Below, piece by piece: positions 1-5,832 of a stretch of DNA of 6,522 nt. Location: NCBI GenBank assembly GCA_029256665.1, contig JAQSXN010000231.1:1-6522 (forward strand), given 5' to 3'. This stretch comes from Paenibacillus sp. (GTDB lineage: Bacteria > Bacillota > Bacilli > Paenibacillales > Paenibacillaceae). The translations under genes were made by a program, and so were the position numbers. Within the stretch, counting starts at the first letter, position 1. Each line of letters begins with the position of its first letter. The notes below the pieces were generated by a model, which saw only the letters and a list, made by a program, of their open reading frames with translations, was not told the DNA's origin and made no database searches.

Positions 1-42
1 ATGTTTATTGTTGCATGTTTATTGTTGCATGTTTATTGTTTA
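1..42. repeat. 14-bp tandem repeat, three units, open at window edge
   Basis: The unit ATGTTTATTGTTGC occurs at 1-14 and 15-28. A third unit at 29-42 matches in its first 12 bases and ends in TA instead of GC. Because the window starts exactly in the array, more units may lie to the left. The third unit runs into a perfect AT palindrome, TTTAAATTTAAA, at 39-50. The unit length is not a multiple of three and the minus strand carries repeated TAA triplets, so it is unlikely to be coding. It lies downstream of nusB in the direction of transcription. No function is evident; slipped-strand expansion is the simplest explanation. Confidence 0.85.
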
Positions 43-54
43 AATTTAAATCGC

Positions 55-220
55 GTTTAAAAAGGCCGGTTTTCAGTACCGAGAAGATTGGATCCAACTA
101 GAATTTGAGGAGCGGAGCGTAGCAGCGCTACGTGAGCACCGGAAAATTCGGTTGGATTCAATATTCGACGTCGAGTATGCTTCTAGGCATACTTCGTAAT
201 GGAAAGCGGACTTTTTAAAC
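55..220. repeat. 166-bp structured intergenic repeat with terminal inverted repeats (long copy)
   Basis: The ends are inverted repeats: GTTTAAAAAGGCCG at 55-68 and CGGACTTTTTAAAC at 207-220 pair at 13 of 14 positions. Inside are a nested stem, 87-98 with 151-162 (11 Watson-Crick pairs plus one G.U in the plus-strand RNA), continued by GAATTT/AAATTC (101-106/144-149), and a tip hairpin CGTAGC-AGC-GCTACG (118-132). A separate hairpin is AGTATGC/GCATACT (174-180/187-193). The whole could fold as a three-way junction. Both ends resemble a 54-bp element at 5088-5141, which lacks the middle. No ORF or transposase is inside and I see no clear target-site duplication. It starts 4 nt after the nusB stop. 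It could be a MITE-like mobile repeat or a structured RNA element; which one cannot be decided here. Confidence 0.8.
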
Positions 221-224
221 GTCC

Positions 225-668
225 TTACGCTTTTAGTTCGTCGATGCCGAGCAGAAGCTTGCCAAGCACGCCATTAACGAATTTGCCCGATTCGTCGGTA
301 CCGAAATGTTTGGCCAATTCAATCGCCTCGTTAATCGCCGCCTTGGGCGGCACGTCATCCCGGAAGACCATCTCATAGCAGGCGAGACGCAACACTTGAC
401 GGTCGACGCGCGACAGCCTGTCCACCTGCCAGCCCGTCAAAAACTGCTGCAGCATGCCGTCGATTTCCAGCCTGCGAGCCATGACGCCGTTCACGATTTC
501 TCTCGCGAATTCATCCGTGGAACCGATTTCCTTAGGGTCGGCGCCGAGCTCGTTGTCCTGCCGCAGCTCCTCCATAATCATATCGACGGCTTCCGCGGCC
601 GATACCTCGTTCATTTCCATCTGGTAGAGGCTGGATACCGCAATTTCCCTAGCCAATCTGCGTTTCAT
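225..668 (-). CDS. nusB: Transcription antitermination factor NusB
   Basis: The 147-aa product matches the NusB family in length and motifs. These are the N-terminal MKRRLAREIAVSSLYQ helix, the central LSRVDRQVLRLACYEM segment (about residues 90-105), and the C-terminal AINEAIELAKHFGTDESGKF segment leading to VNGVLGKL. NusB is a small all-helical cytoplasmic protein. In known systems it binds boxA RNA together with ribosomal protein S10 (NusE) and promotes antitermination and processing of rRNA transcripts. The ATG at 668 is chosen because GGAGG (675-679) lies 6 nt upstream and the protein then starts as family members do; a GTG at 689 would only add seven unrelated residues. The acc - asp23-type gene - nusB order matches the Bacillus locus. 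A terminator and a second hairpin separate it from the DUF2273 gene, and no good sigma-A promoter is visible in that gap. Confidence 0.96.
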   Translation of the reverse strand: MKRRLAREIAVSSLYQMEMNEVSAAEAVDMIMEELRQDNELGADPKEIGSTDEFAREIVNGVMARRLEIDGMLQQFLTGWQVDRLSRVDRQVLRLACYEMVFRDDVPPKAAINEAIELAKHFGTDESGKFVNGVLGKLLLGIDELKA

Positions 669-699
669 GCAAATCCTCCGTATCTTCACTTGCCGAAAT

Positions 700-756
700 T
701 GAAAAACAAAGCGAAACGGCCCAGCCGTCCATTGAATGACGGTTTAGCTCGTTTCG
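700..756 (-). promoter_or_regulatory. Hairpin leader with terminator-like tail upstream of nusB
   Basis: In the minus-strand RNA, CGAAACG (750-756) can pair with CGTTTCG (712-718), enclosing a CCGTC/GACGG hairpin (738-742 with 725-729). A competing fold pairs GGACGGC with GCCGTTT around a TGG loop and cannot form together with the first. Either fold is followed by a U-rich stretch, CGCTTTGTTTTTC (701-713), which is broken by single C and G residues. It could be a weak terminator, an attenuator, or simply the structured 5' leader of nusB. The stems are short, so confidence is modest. Confidence 0.4.
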
Positions 757-763
757 TGTATGG

Positions 764-833
764 AAAAAACGATGATCTCCTCCCTTACCGGAAGGATTCG
801 GCTGCCCGACTTCCGATCAACGGAGGAGACCAC
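764..833 (-). terminator. Intrinsic terminator after the DUF2273 gene
   Basis: The minus-strand RNA forms a 12-bp stem, GTGGTCTCCTCC (822-833) with GGAGGAGATCAT (772-783), including two G.U pairs. These are pairs only in minus-strand RNA, which fixes the direction. Inside the loop CGGAAG/CTTCCG (810-815/789-794) and a CGG/CCG step form a second stem. After the outer stem come CG and six U (764-769). It starts 5 nt past the DUF2273 stop codon and should end the asp23-amaP-DUF2273 transcript. The internal loop between the two stems is larger than in a textbook terminator, so it may be leaky. Confidence 0.75.
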
Positions 834-837
834 ACGG

Positions 838-1068
838 TTATCGATAGGGACGAAACCATCTTAATACGGCATCCCATAGTCTTGCCCACGGAACGACCGG
901 ACCGTCCGTCGCTTCCTTCTGCTTGCCGAACCAATACCCCGCGAAAATAAGCAGCGATACGAACAGCATGTCCCAAAATCCGAATGCCAAATAAACGATT
1001 CCGCAGAAAAGCCCGGCTGCCGCGCCTACGATTCGCTTCCAATAGACGCTCCAGATCTCCCTCCACAT
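838..1068 (-). CDS. DUF2273-type small integral membrane protein of the Asp23/AmaP gene cluster
   Basis: The 76-aa protein has two hydrophobic segments, about residues 13-30 (RIVGAAAGLFCGIVYLAF) and 33-48 (DMLFVSLLIFAGYWFG), followed by KQKE and a tryptophan- and arginine-rich tail. A short protein with two membrane helices and a glycine-rich first helix, encoded next to amaP and an Asp23 gene, is characteristic of the DUF2273 family. Its biochemical role is not known to me. It is presumed to be a membrane partner of the Asp23-AmaP envelope complex. The ATG at 1068 has a strong GAGGTGGGG ribosome binding site that overlaps the amaP stop region, with only 13 nt between the genes, suggesting coupled translation. 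The tail after residue 50 looks less conserved in character. A terminator follows the stop directly. Confidence 0.85.
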   Translation of the reverse strand: MWREIWSVYWKRIVGAAAGLFCGIVYLAFGFWDMLFVSLLIFAGYWFGKQKEATDGPVVPWARLWDAVLRWFRPYR

Positions 1069-1081
1069 CGGATCCCCACCT

Positions 1082-1639
1082 CTATTCTACGCGACTCTTG
1101 AACGTACTTGCCTGAACCACGTTGGCGACGAAAACCGCAACGTTCGAAACCGGAATGCCGGTAATTTCTTCGACATGATCCTTAACCGCGCGCTGAATCT
1201 CTTCCGTCAACGCCGGGATGGAGCTTTCGCCGTCGATTACGGCGCGCAGCACGATCTCAAGACCCGCGTCAGACGCTCTCACGCGAGCCCGCAATTCCTT
1301 AACGCCGCGCTGCTTGGCCGCCGTCTTTAGCGCAAGATTTTCGATCGTTTCGATCGAAATTCGGATATCTCCGAATTCCGTACGCTGATCGATGGATTGG
1401 GCCGATACCGAGCCGCGATAGAGCGACAAAATAAAGAAACGCAAGCTCAGCAGAAGCAGAGCGATGCCGGCAATCCCGGTTCCGATCTGAACGCCGTCCA
1501 GCCGGTAGAACTCCTGAAACAAATCCTCCAGCATCCCGCTTGTCAGCCAGCCGAAGCCCAGGCACATTAGGAATACGGATATAATGCCGACGATCAGGCT
1601 GTATAGAAACAACAAAAGCTTGTCCACGACTTTGATCAA
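1082..1639 (-). CDS. amaP: Alkaline shock response membrane anchor protein AmaP
   Basis: The predicted 185-aa protein has two membrane segments, about residues 8-31 (LLLFLYSLIVGIISVFLMCL) and 54-74 (GTGIAGIALLLLSLRFFIL). A C-terminal domain of about 95 residues (86-180) ends in GIPVSNVAVFVANVV and resembles an Asp23-type domain. In Staphylococcus aureus AmaP anchors the abundant Asp23 protein at the cytoplasmic face of the membrane, and the adjacent Asp23 gene here supports the same role. The first possible start, TTG at 1648, lies only 1 nt from the GGGAGG ribosome binding site. The TTG at 1639 gives a 10-nt spacing and the typical family opening MIKVVDKLLLFLYSL, so I chose it; three residues are at stake. 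A terminator-like hairpin sits between this gene and the upstream Asp23 gene, and translation is probably coupled to the DUF2273 gene downstream. Confidence 0.9.
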   Translation of the reverse strand: MIKVVDKLLLFLYSLIVGIISVFLMCLGFGWLTSGMLEDLFQEFYRLDGVQIGTGIAGIALLLLSLRFFILSLYRGSVSAQSIDQRTEFGDIRISIETIENLALKTAAKQRGVKELRARVRASDAGLEIVLRAVIDGESSIPALTEEIQRAVKDHVEEITGIPVSNVAVFVANVVQASTFKSRVE

Positions 1640-1649
1640 AGCAGCCAAT

Positions 1650-1655
1650 CCTCCC
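1650..1655 (-). promoter_or_regulatory. Ribosome binding site deciding the amaP start
   Basis: GGGAGG lies 1 nt before a TTG at 1648 and 10 nt before a TTG at 1639. Only the second spacing is workable for a Gram-positive ribosome, so the shorter product is preferred. Confidence 0.7.
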
Positions 1656-1670
1656 GTCAGACCGAATGAA

Positions 1671-1710
1671 AACCCCCTGGCCGATCGGCATGCCCAATCA
1701 CAAGGGGGTT
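1671..1710 (-). terminator. Terminator-like hairpin between the Asp23-family gene and amaP
   Basis: In the minus-strand RNA AACCCCCT (1703-1710) pairs perfectly with AGGGGGTT (1671-1678). The 24-nt loop contains the self-complementary GCCGATCGGC and GGCATGCC. The stem is followed by UUC AUUC, so the U-tract is short. It lies 21 nt after the Asp23-family stop and 31 nt before the amaP start. It could be a partial terminator that lowers amaP expression, or an RNA-stabilising structure; the weak U-tract argues against full termination. Confidence 0.5.
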
Positions 1711-1731
1711 GTACAAAACAATTATTGAATT

Positions 1732-2139
1732 TTATTTGACCCGATTCTGGAAGTCCTCTTCATCCGGTCTCTCTGCCGACTTGAAATGTACGTCATGGAT
1801 ATGTACGTTCACTTCTACGACGTGCAAACCCGTCATCATCTCGATGGAACGCTTGACGTTGTTCTGAATGTCCGTCGCGATCTCGGGAATTTTGTAGCCG
1901 TACTCGACGATGATGGACACGTCCACGGCCGCTTCCCGCTGACCGACTTCGACCTTGACGCCCTTCGACAGGTTCTTGCGTCCCAGCAGCTCCGCGATCC
2001 CTCCCGCGAATCCGCCGCTCATGCCGGCTACGCCCTTCACCTCGATGGCGGCCAGCCCGGCAATCACTTCAATCACTTCGGGTGCAATCTGAATCGTACC
2101 GATTTCCGTTTTCTCGTAATCCGCAGCGATCGTACTCAT
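1732..2139 (-). CDS. yqhY: Asp23/Gls24 family protein (YqhY position)
   Basis: The 135-aa soluble protein has the Asp23 family pattern. It opens with IGTIQIAPEVIEVIAGLAAIEVKGV (residues 13-37). A glycine-rich GMSGGFAGG stretch follows, then VDVSIIVEYGYKIPEIATDIQNNVKRSIEMMTGLHVVEVNVHIHDV (73-117) and a short charged tail. There are no membrane helices or signal peptide. In Bacillus subtilis the gene in this place, yqhY, follows accC and has been linked to fatty acid synthesis and acetyl-CoA carboxylase activity. In Staphylococcus aureus Asp23 is a membrane-associated envelope stress protein held by AmaP. Both contexts are combined here. The ATG at 2139 is supported by GGGAGGTG 10 nt upstream; an in-frame start at 2187 would add 16 unrelated residues. 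The gene has its own strong promoter (2213-2241). The split between a YqhY and a classical Asp23 function cannot be settled from sequence alone. Confidence 0.92.
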   Translation of the reverse strand: MSTIAADYEKTEIGTIQIAPEVIEVIAGLAAIEVKGVAGMSGGFAGGIAELLGRKNLSKGVKVEVGQREAAVDVSIIVEYGYKIPEIATDIQNNVKRSIEMMTGLHVVEVNVHIHDVHFKSAERPDEEDFQNRVK

Positions 2140-2170
2140 GTTCGTTGTACACCTCCCTAAAGTTGCGTGC

Positions 2171-2185
2171 GGCACGGCGCGTGCC
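2171..2185 (-). promoter_or_regulatory. GC-rich hairpin in the leader of the Asp23-family gene
   Basis: GGCACG and CGTGCC form a 6-bp perfect stem around a CGC loop, roughly 20 nt downstream of the predicted transcription start and upstream of the ribosome binding site. No U-tract follows, so it is not a terminator. It may protect the 5' end of the mRNA; this is inference. Confidence 0.5.
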
Positions 2186-2212
2186 AAGCCTTGATCCGCA
2201 TCTTATTTCTAT

Positions 2213-2241
2213 ACTATAACATTCAGCTGTAATTATGACAA
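2213..2241 (-). promoter_or_regulatory. Sigma-A promoter of the Asp23-family gene
   Basis: On the minus strand the -35 box TTGTCA (2236-2241) and the -10 box TATAGT (2213-2218) each differ from consensus at one position. They are 17 nt apart, and TG one base before the -10 box gives an extended -10. Transcription would start near 2206, leaving a leader of about 65 nt. It lies just after the accC stop, where no terminator is visible, so the gene may also receive transcripts from accBC. Confidence 0.8.
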
Positions 2242-2260
2242 ACGATAGATGCTTGTTTCA

Positions 2261-3631
<1,371 letters not shown>

Positions 3632-3638
3632 TTGGGAA

Positions 3639-3646
3639 CCCCTTTC
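3639..3646 (-). promoter_or_regulatory. Ribosome binding site fixing the GTG start of accC
   Basis: GAAAGGGG sits 7 nt before the GTG at 3631. The upstream in-frame TTG at 3652 lies before this site, so it cannot use it. Confidence 0.8.
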
Positions 3647-3658
3647 GAACAAGAAGTG

Positions 3659-4159
3659 TTAGTCCGCTTTCACCAGGAACAACGGTTGGCCGTATTCGAC
3701 AAGTTGTCCGTTCGCGACGAGCACCTCGACGATTTCGCCCTTCACTTCGGCTTCCAGCTCGTTCATCAGTTTCATCGCTTCAAGAATGCAGACGACGGAC
3801 TTCTCGTTTACGCGGTCGCCGGCCTTGACGAAGTCTGGCGCGTCCGGAGACGGCGCGCTGTAGAACGTCCCTACCATAGGAGACACGATTTGATGCAGAT
3901 CCAGCGCGGGCGCAGCCGGCGCGGCCGATTCGATCGCAGCGGGCTGCGCGGCAGGCTGCGGCGCGGCCGCTTGCGGCTGAGCGGCAATCGGCGCGCCGGA
4001 ATATGTATGCGTAATTGGAGCCGCTTGCACGTTCACCAATTCGGTTTTTCCCGGCTTGCGGATATGCAGGCGCGCTCCTTCGTTTTCGATTTCCAGCTCT
4101 TGAACGGAAGTTTGGTCAATAAGTTTAACCAATTCTTTAATTTCGCTCAACTTGAACAT
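3659..4159 (-). CDS. accB: Acetyl-CoA carboxylase, biotin carboxyl carrier protein AccB
   Basis: The 166-aa protein carries covalently bound biotin, which moves CO2 from AccC to the carboxyltransferase AccAD. The N-terminal helix MFKLSEIKELVKLIDQ and the following ELEIENEGARLHIRK are typical. A flexible Ala/Pro/Gln-rich linker spans about residues 56-88. The C-terminal biotinyl domain starts at about residue 90 (IVSPMVGTFYSAPSPDAP) and has the EAMKLMNE motif, with Lys130 as the biotin attachment site. The ATG at 4159 is chosen because GAGGAG lies 11 nt upstream and an in-frame GTG at 4171 overlaps that site. It is the first gene of accBC, with its promoter about 40 nt upstream. Carboxyltransferase genes are not in the window and are commonly elsewhere in these bacteria. 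Confidence 0.97.
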   Translation of the reverse strand: MFKLSEIKELVKLIDQTSVQELEIENEGARLHIRKPGKTELVNVQAAPITHTYSGAPIAAQPQAAAPQPAAQPAAIESAAPAAPALDLHQIVSPMVGTFYSAPSPDAPDFVKAGDRVNEKSVVCILEAMKLMNELEAEVKGEIVEVLVANGQLVEYGQPLFLVKAD

Positions 4160-4196
4160 GAACGCAATCACTCCTCTTCTTCACATAACGAAATGT

Positions 4197-4225
4197 ATTA
4201 TAGCATAAATTGCCGACAACACGAA
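4197..4225 (-). promoter_or_regulatory. Extended -10 promoter of accBC
   Basis: On the minus strand a perfect TATAAT (4197-4202) is preceded by TATGC, matching the TRTGN extension used by Bacillus sigma-A promoters. At 17 nt spacing the -35 position reads TTCGTG (4220-4225), a poor match, so the extension probably carries recognition. Transcription would start near 4190, about 30 nt before the accB ATG. Confidence 0.7.
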
Positions 4226-4236
4226 TTATTTTTTGC

Positions 4237-4253
4237 CTTATCGGCCGATTAAG
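4237..4253. promoter_or_regulatory. Palindrome just upstream of the accBC promoter
   Basis: CTTATCGGCCGATTAAG has a perfect 10-bp core, ATCGGCCGAT, flanked by arms that match apart from a one-base offset. It ends 11 nt upstream of the -35 position, a place suited to an activator or repressor site. It does not resemble the FapR operator consensus. A role is only inferred. Confidence 0.35.
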
Positions 4254-4347
4254 TCTTCCGTTGCATAGTATTATTCTCTACTTCTCATCAATCCCCTTCA
4301 ACGAACGCCCGCATATTTCGAATTGCCGCATGCAATCCCGGAATGAT

Positions 4348-4392
4348 AAAAAATCCGCGTTCCTTCGGCTGGAATGCCGGAGAAACGCGGAT
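4348..4392 (-). terminator. Intrinsic terminator of the spoIIIA operon
   Basis: In the minus-strand RNA ATCCGCGTT (4384-4392) pairs perfectly with AACGCGGAT (4353-4361), followed by a run of six U (4348-4353, the last stem base included). The 22-nt loop can form a small GGC/GCC inner stem. It lies 41 nt past the spoIIIAH stop and separates the sporulation operon from accBC. The remaining gap to the accB promoter (about 4254-4347) holds nothing I can name. Confidence 0.88.
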
Positions 4393-4433
4393 GTTTCACT
4401 GATCGTCGGACCTTTGCCCCATTAGCGCGTTAT

Positions 4434-5045
4434 TTACGGTGCCGGAACGTATTGCACGGATACTTGATCCGGTTTCACTTCGAGCGATTTCATCACTTGC
4501 TCGATAATGGTCGCGGCTTCTTTTTTCTCCAGCTTCTCGCTTGCGACGACGACTTTGTAACGGTCGTTCTCCGGCGAGATGAGCGCCATTTCGTATTGTT
4601 CCATGAGCGCGGTTTCCAGATCCATGATTTTCGAGTTTTTATCCTCAAGCAATCCCAATTCTTTTGTAGCCGCCGTAATTTCTTCCTCCGATTTCTCCAC
4701 ATCCGCGATAACGGCATAAATGCGCTCTTCCTCTTGCGCATACATGGCCTCCCGTTTATCCTTCAATTGTCCGAATACGCTAGTCGCCGCCAAACCTTCC
4801 TGCTCCAGTTGCTCCAATACTTCCTTGTCGCCGGCGCTGATGCCGCTCTCGCCGCCTTGGTTTACTTCGTCGACGACGACGCCTTGCCCGTCGCCCGTTA
4901 CCTCGGAAACGTCCTCCGTCTTCCCGTTGCTGCCGGATAACTTGTCGGCATCGTTAAGGTCTTGGGTGAACAGGTAATAGGCGGAAAGAACGACCATTAA
5001 ACTTAACATGGATACGAGCCAAATCGTTTGTCTTTTTGTGTTCAT
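4434..5045 (-). CDS. spoIIIAH: Stage III sporulation protein AH (SpoIIIAH)
   Basis: The 203-aa protein has a single N-terminal membrane helix (about residues 7-27, TIWLVSMLSLMVVLSAYYLF). An acidic, glycine- and serine-rich linker (28-72) follows, then a C-terminal domain beginning GDKEVLEQLEQEG and ending EVKPDQVSVQYVPAP. This layout fits SpoIIIAH, made in the mother cell. Its C-terminal ring-forming domain, related to the YscJ/FliF fold, faces the intermembrane space and binds forespore SpoIIQ to build the channel that supports late forespore gene expression. The ATG at 5045 has GGGAGG 8 nt upstream. It is last in the operon, with a strong terminator downstream. The 106-nt gap to spoIIIAG is unusually wide and holds a short repeat element. 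Confidence 0.93.
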   Translation of the reverse strand: MNTKRQTIWLVSMLSLMVVLSAYYLFTQDLNDADKLSGSNGKTEDVSEVTGDGQGVVVDEVNQGGESGISAGDKEVLEQLEQEGLAATSVFGQLKDKREAMYAQEEERIYAVIADVEKSEEEITAATKELGLLEDKNSKIMDLETALMEQYEMALISPENDRYKVVVASEKLEKKEAATIIEQVMKSLEVKPDQVSVQYVPAP

Positions 5046-5087
5046 GAGAACAGCCTCCCAATATTTTTATTTGATTTTTAATTGCAA

Positions 5088-5141
5088 GTTCAAAAAGTCC
5101 GGTTATCAGTATCGAGAAAATGAGAAGCGGATTTTTTGAAC
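5088..5141. repeat. 54-bp short copy of the structured repeat, between spoIIIAG and spoIIIAH
   Basis: Terminal inverted repeats GTTCAAAAAGTCCG (5088-5101) and CGGATTTTTTGAAC (5128-5141) pair over all 14 positions in plus-strand RNA, with one G.U. The first 31 bases match the left end of the 55-220 element at 27 positions. The last 17 match its right end at 15. The central 112 bp or so are missing, so this is an internally deleted or minimal form. It begins 10 nt after the spoIIIAG stop. In the minus-strand transcript it would form a stem after spoIIIAG with one A.C mismatch. Confidence 0.8.
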
Positions 5142-5151
5142 TACCTCTAAG

Positions 5152-5787
5152 TCAGCGCTTGCTTGGCACGACTTCGATCCGATTGACCGCGACGCTGACG
5201 CCTTTCTCGACCGCGCTCGTGATGAGCCGTCTTACCGTTGCGTTCTCGGCGCCTTGAGCCACGATAAGAATGCCGCGGATTTTCGGATTGATCGTCTTGG
5301 TGACGATCGGTTTCTGTTCGCCGGACACCTCGTACAGCACGACTTGACCGTCTTTGCTGATCGAAGTGATATGGCGCGTTCCCCCGCTTTTGTCAATCTC
5401 GTTAGTCGTGGATTGCGTCTCCTCGCTATGTCTGCCCAGCACGCTCTCTTCCGTCGAATCGATCGTCACGAGCACGTCCACGGCGCCTACGCCCACGATT
5501 TTGCCCAAAATGTCCTCCAGCCTCGTCTCCAAGGCATGTTCGACTTGCTGGAAGGGCGAGAGCGCGGCCGGACTTTGATTCCACGCTTCCTCCTCCGCCG
5601 GCGGCGGGTTCGGATCCTGCGCGGACGATTCCACGCCCTTGTATGGCAGGAAGGAATTGATTAGCATCAGCGCGGCGCCGATCCCGCCGACGATGAGCAG
5701 AACATGTAATGTTTTTACACGTTTCTTGCCCGAAGGTCCGCCGCCGACCGCCTTTTCCAAACTTTCCAACCATTTGGCCACTTCCAT
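5152..5787 (-). CDS. spoIIIAG: Stage III sporulation protein AG (SpoIIIAG)
   Basis: The 211-aa protein has a short cytoplasmic N-terminus, one membrane helix (about residues 27-47, LHVLLIVGGIGAALMLINSF), and a Pro/Glu-rich linker (51-80). The conserved domain follows, with LEDILGKIVGVGAVDVLVTIDSTEE (90-114), a Ser/Thr-rich segment, INPKIRGILIVAQGAENATV (166-185) and a C-terminal IEVVPSKR. These match SpoIIIAG, which forms a large oligomeric ring in the intermembrane space of the mother cell-forespore channel. The ATG at 5787 has GGGAGG only 4 nt upstream; a GTG at 5781 with 10-nt spacing is a possible alternative, two residues shorter. It follows spoIIIAF after 45 nt. Confidence 0.94.
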   Translation of the reverse strand: MEVAKWLESLEKAVGGGPSGKKRVKTLHVLLIVGGIGAALMLINSFLPYKGVESSAQDPNPPPAEEEAWNQSPAALSPFQQVEHALETRLEDILGKIVGVGAVDVLVTIDSTEESVLGRHSEETQSTTNEIDKSGGTRHITSISKDGQVVLYEVSGEQKPIVTKTINPKIRGILIVAQGAENATVRRLITSAVEKGVSVAVNRIEVVPSKR

Positions 5788-5832
5788 TCAACCTCCCTAG
5801 CGGCTTGCCTGCCTGAGTTGCGCCTGCGTCAA

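Noticed and set aside
51..224. Target-site duplication around the long repeat
   Set aside because: The bases flanking 55-220 (TCGC and GTCC) and those flanking 5088-5141 do not match, so transposition cannot be shown directly.
306..950. Long plus-strand open frame across nusB and its upstream gap
   Set aside because: It is the antisense shadow of nusB, its translation is rich in His, Arg and Pro without any domain pattern, and it has no suitable ribosome binding site.
785..1066. Minus-strand frame overlapping the DUF2273 gene
   Set aside because: It starts two bases inside the DUF2273 start in another frame, is Arg/Gly/Ser-rich with no membrane pattern, and runs through the terminator hairpin.
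2140..2260. Terminator after accC
   Set aside because: The only hairpin in the gap (2171-2185) has no U-tract and lies downstream of the next promoter.
4160..4260. FapR operator controlling accBC
   Set aside because: No sequence near the TTAGTACCT-type inverted repeat is visible; the palindrome present has a different, GC-rich core.
4254..4347. Second promoter or small gene in the spoIIIAH-accB gap
   Set aside because: TTGAAG and TTGATG -35-like boxes have no -10 box at proper spacing, and no frame with a ribosome binding site is present.
5064..5093. Promoter for spoIIIAH formed by TTGAAC at the repeat end and TAAAAA
   Set aside because: The predicted start would fall on the ribosome binding site at 5054-5059, leaving no leader, and both boxes are poor matches.
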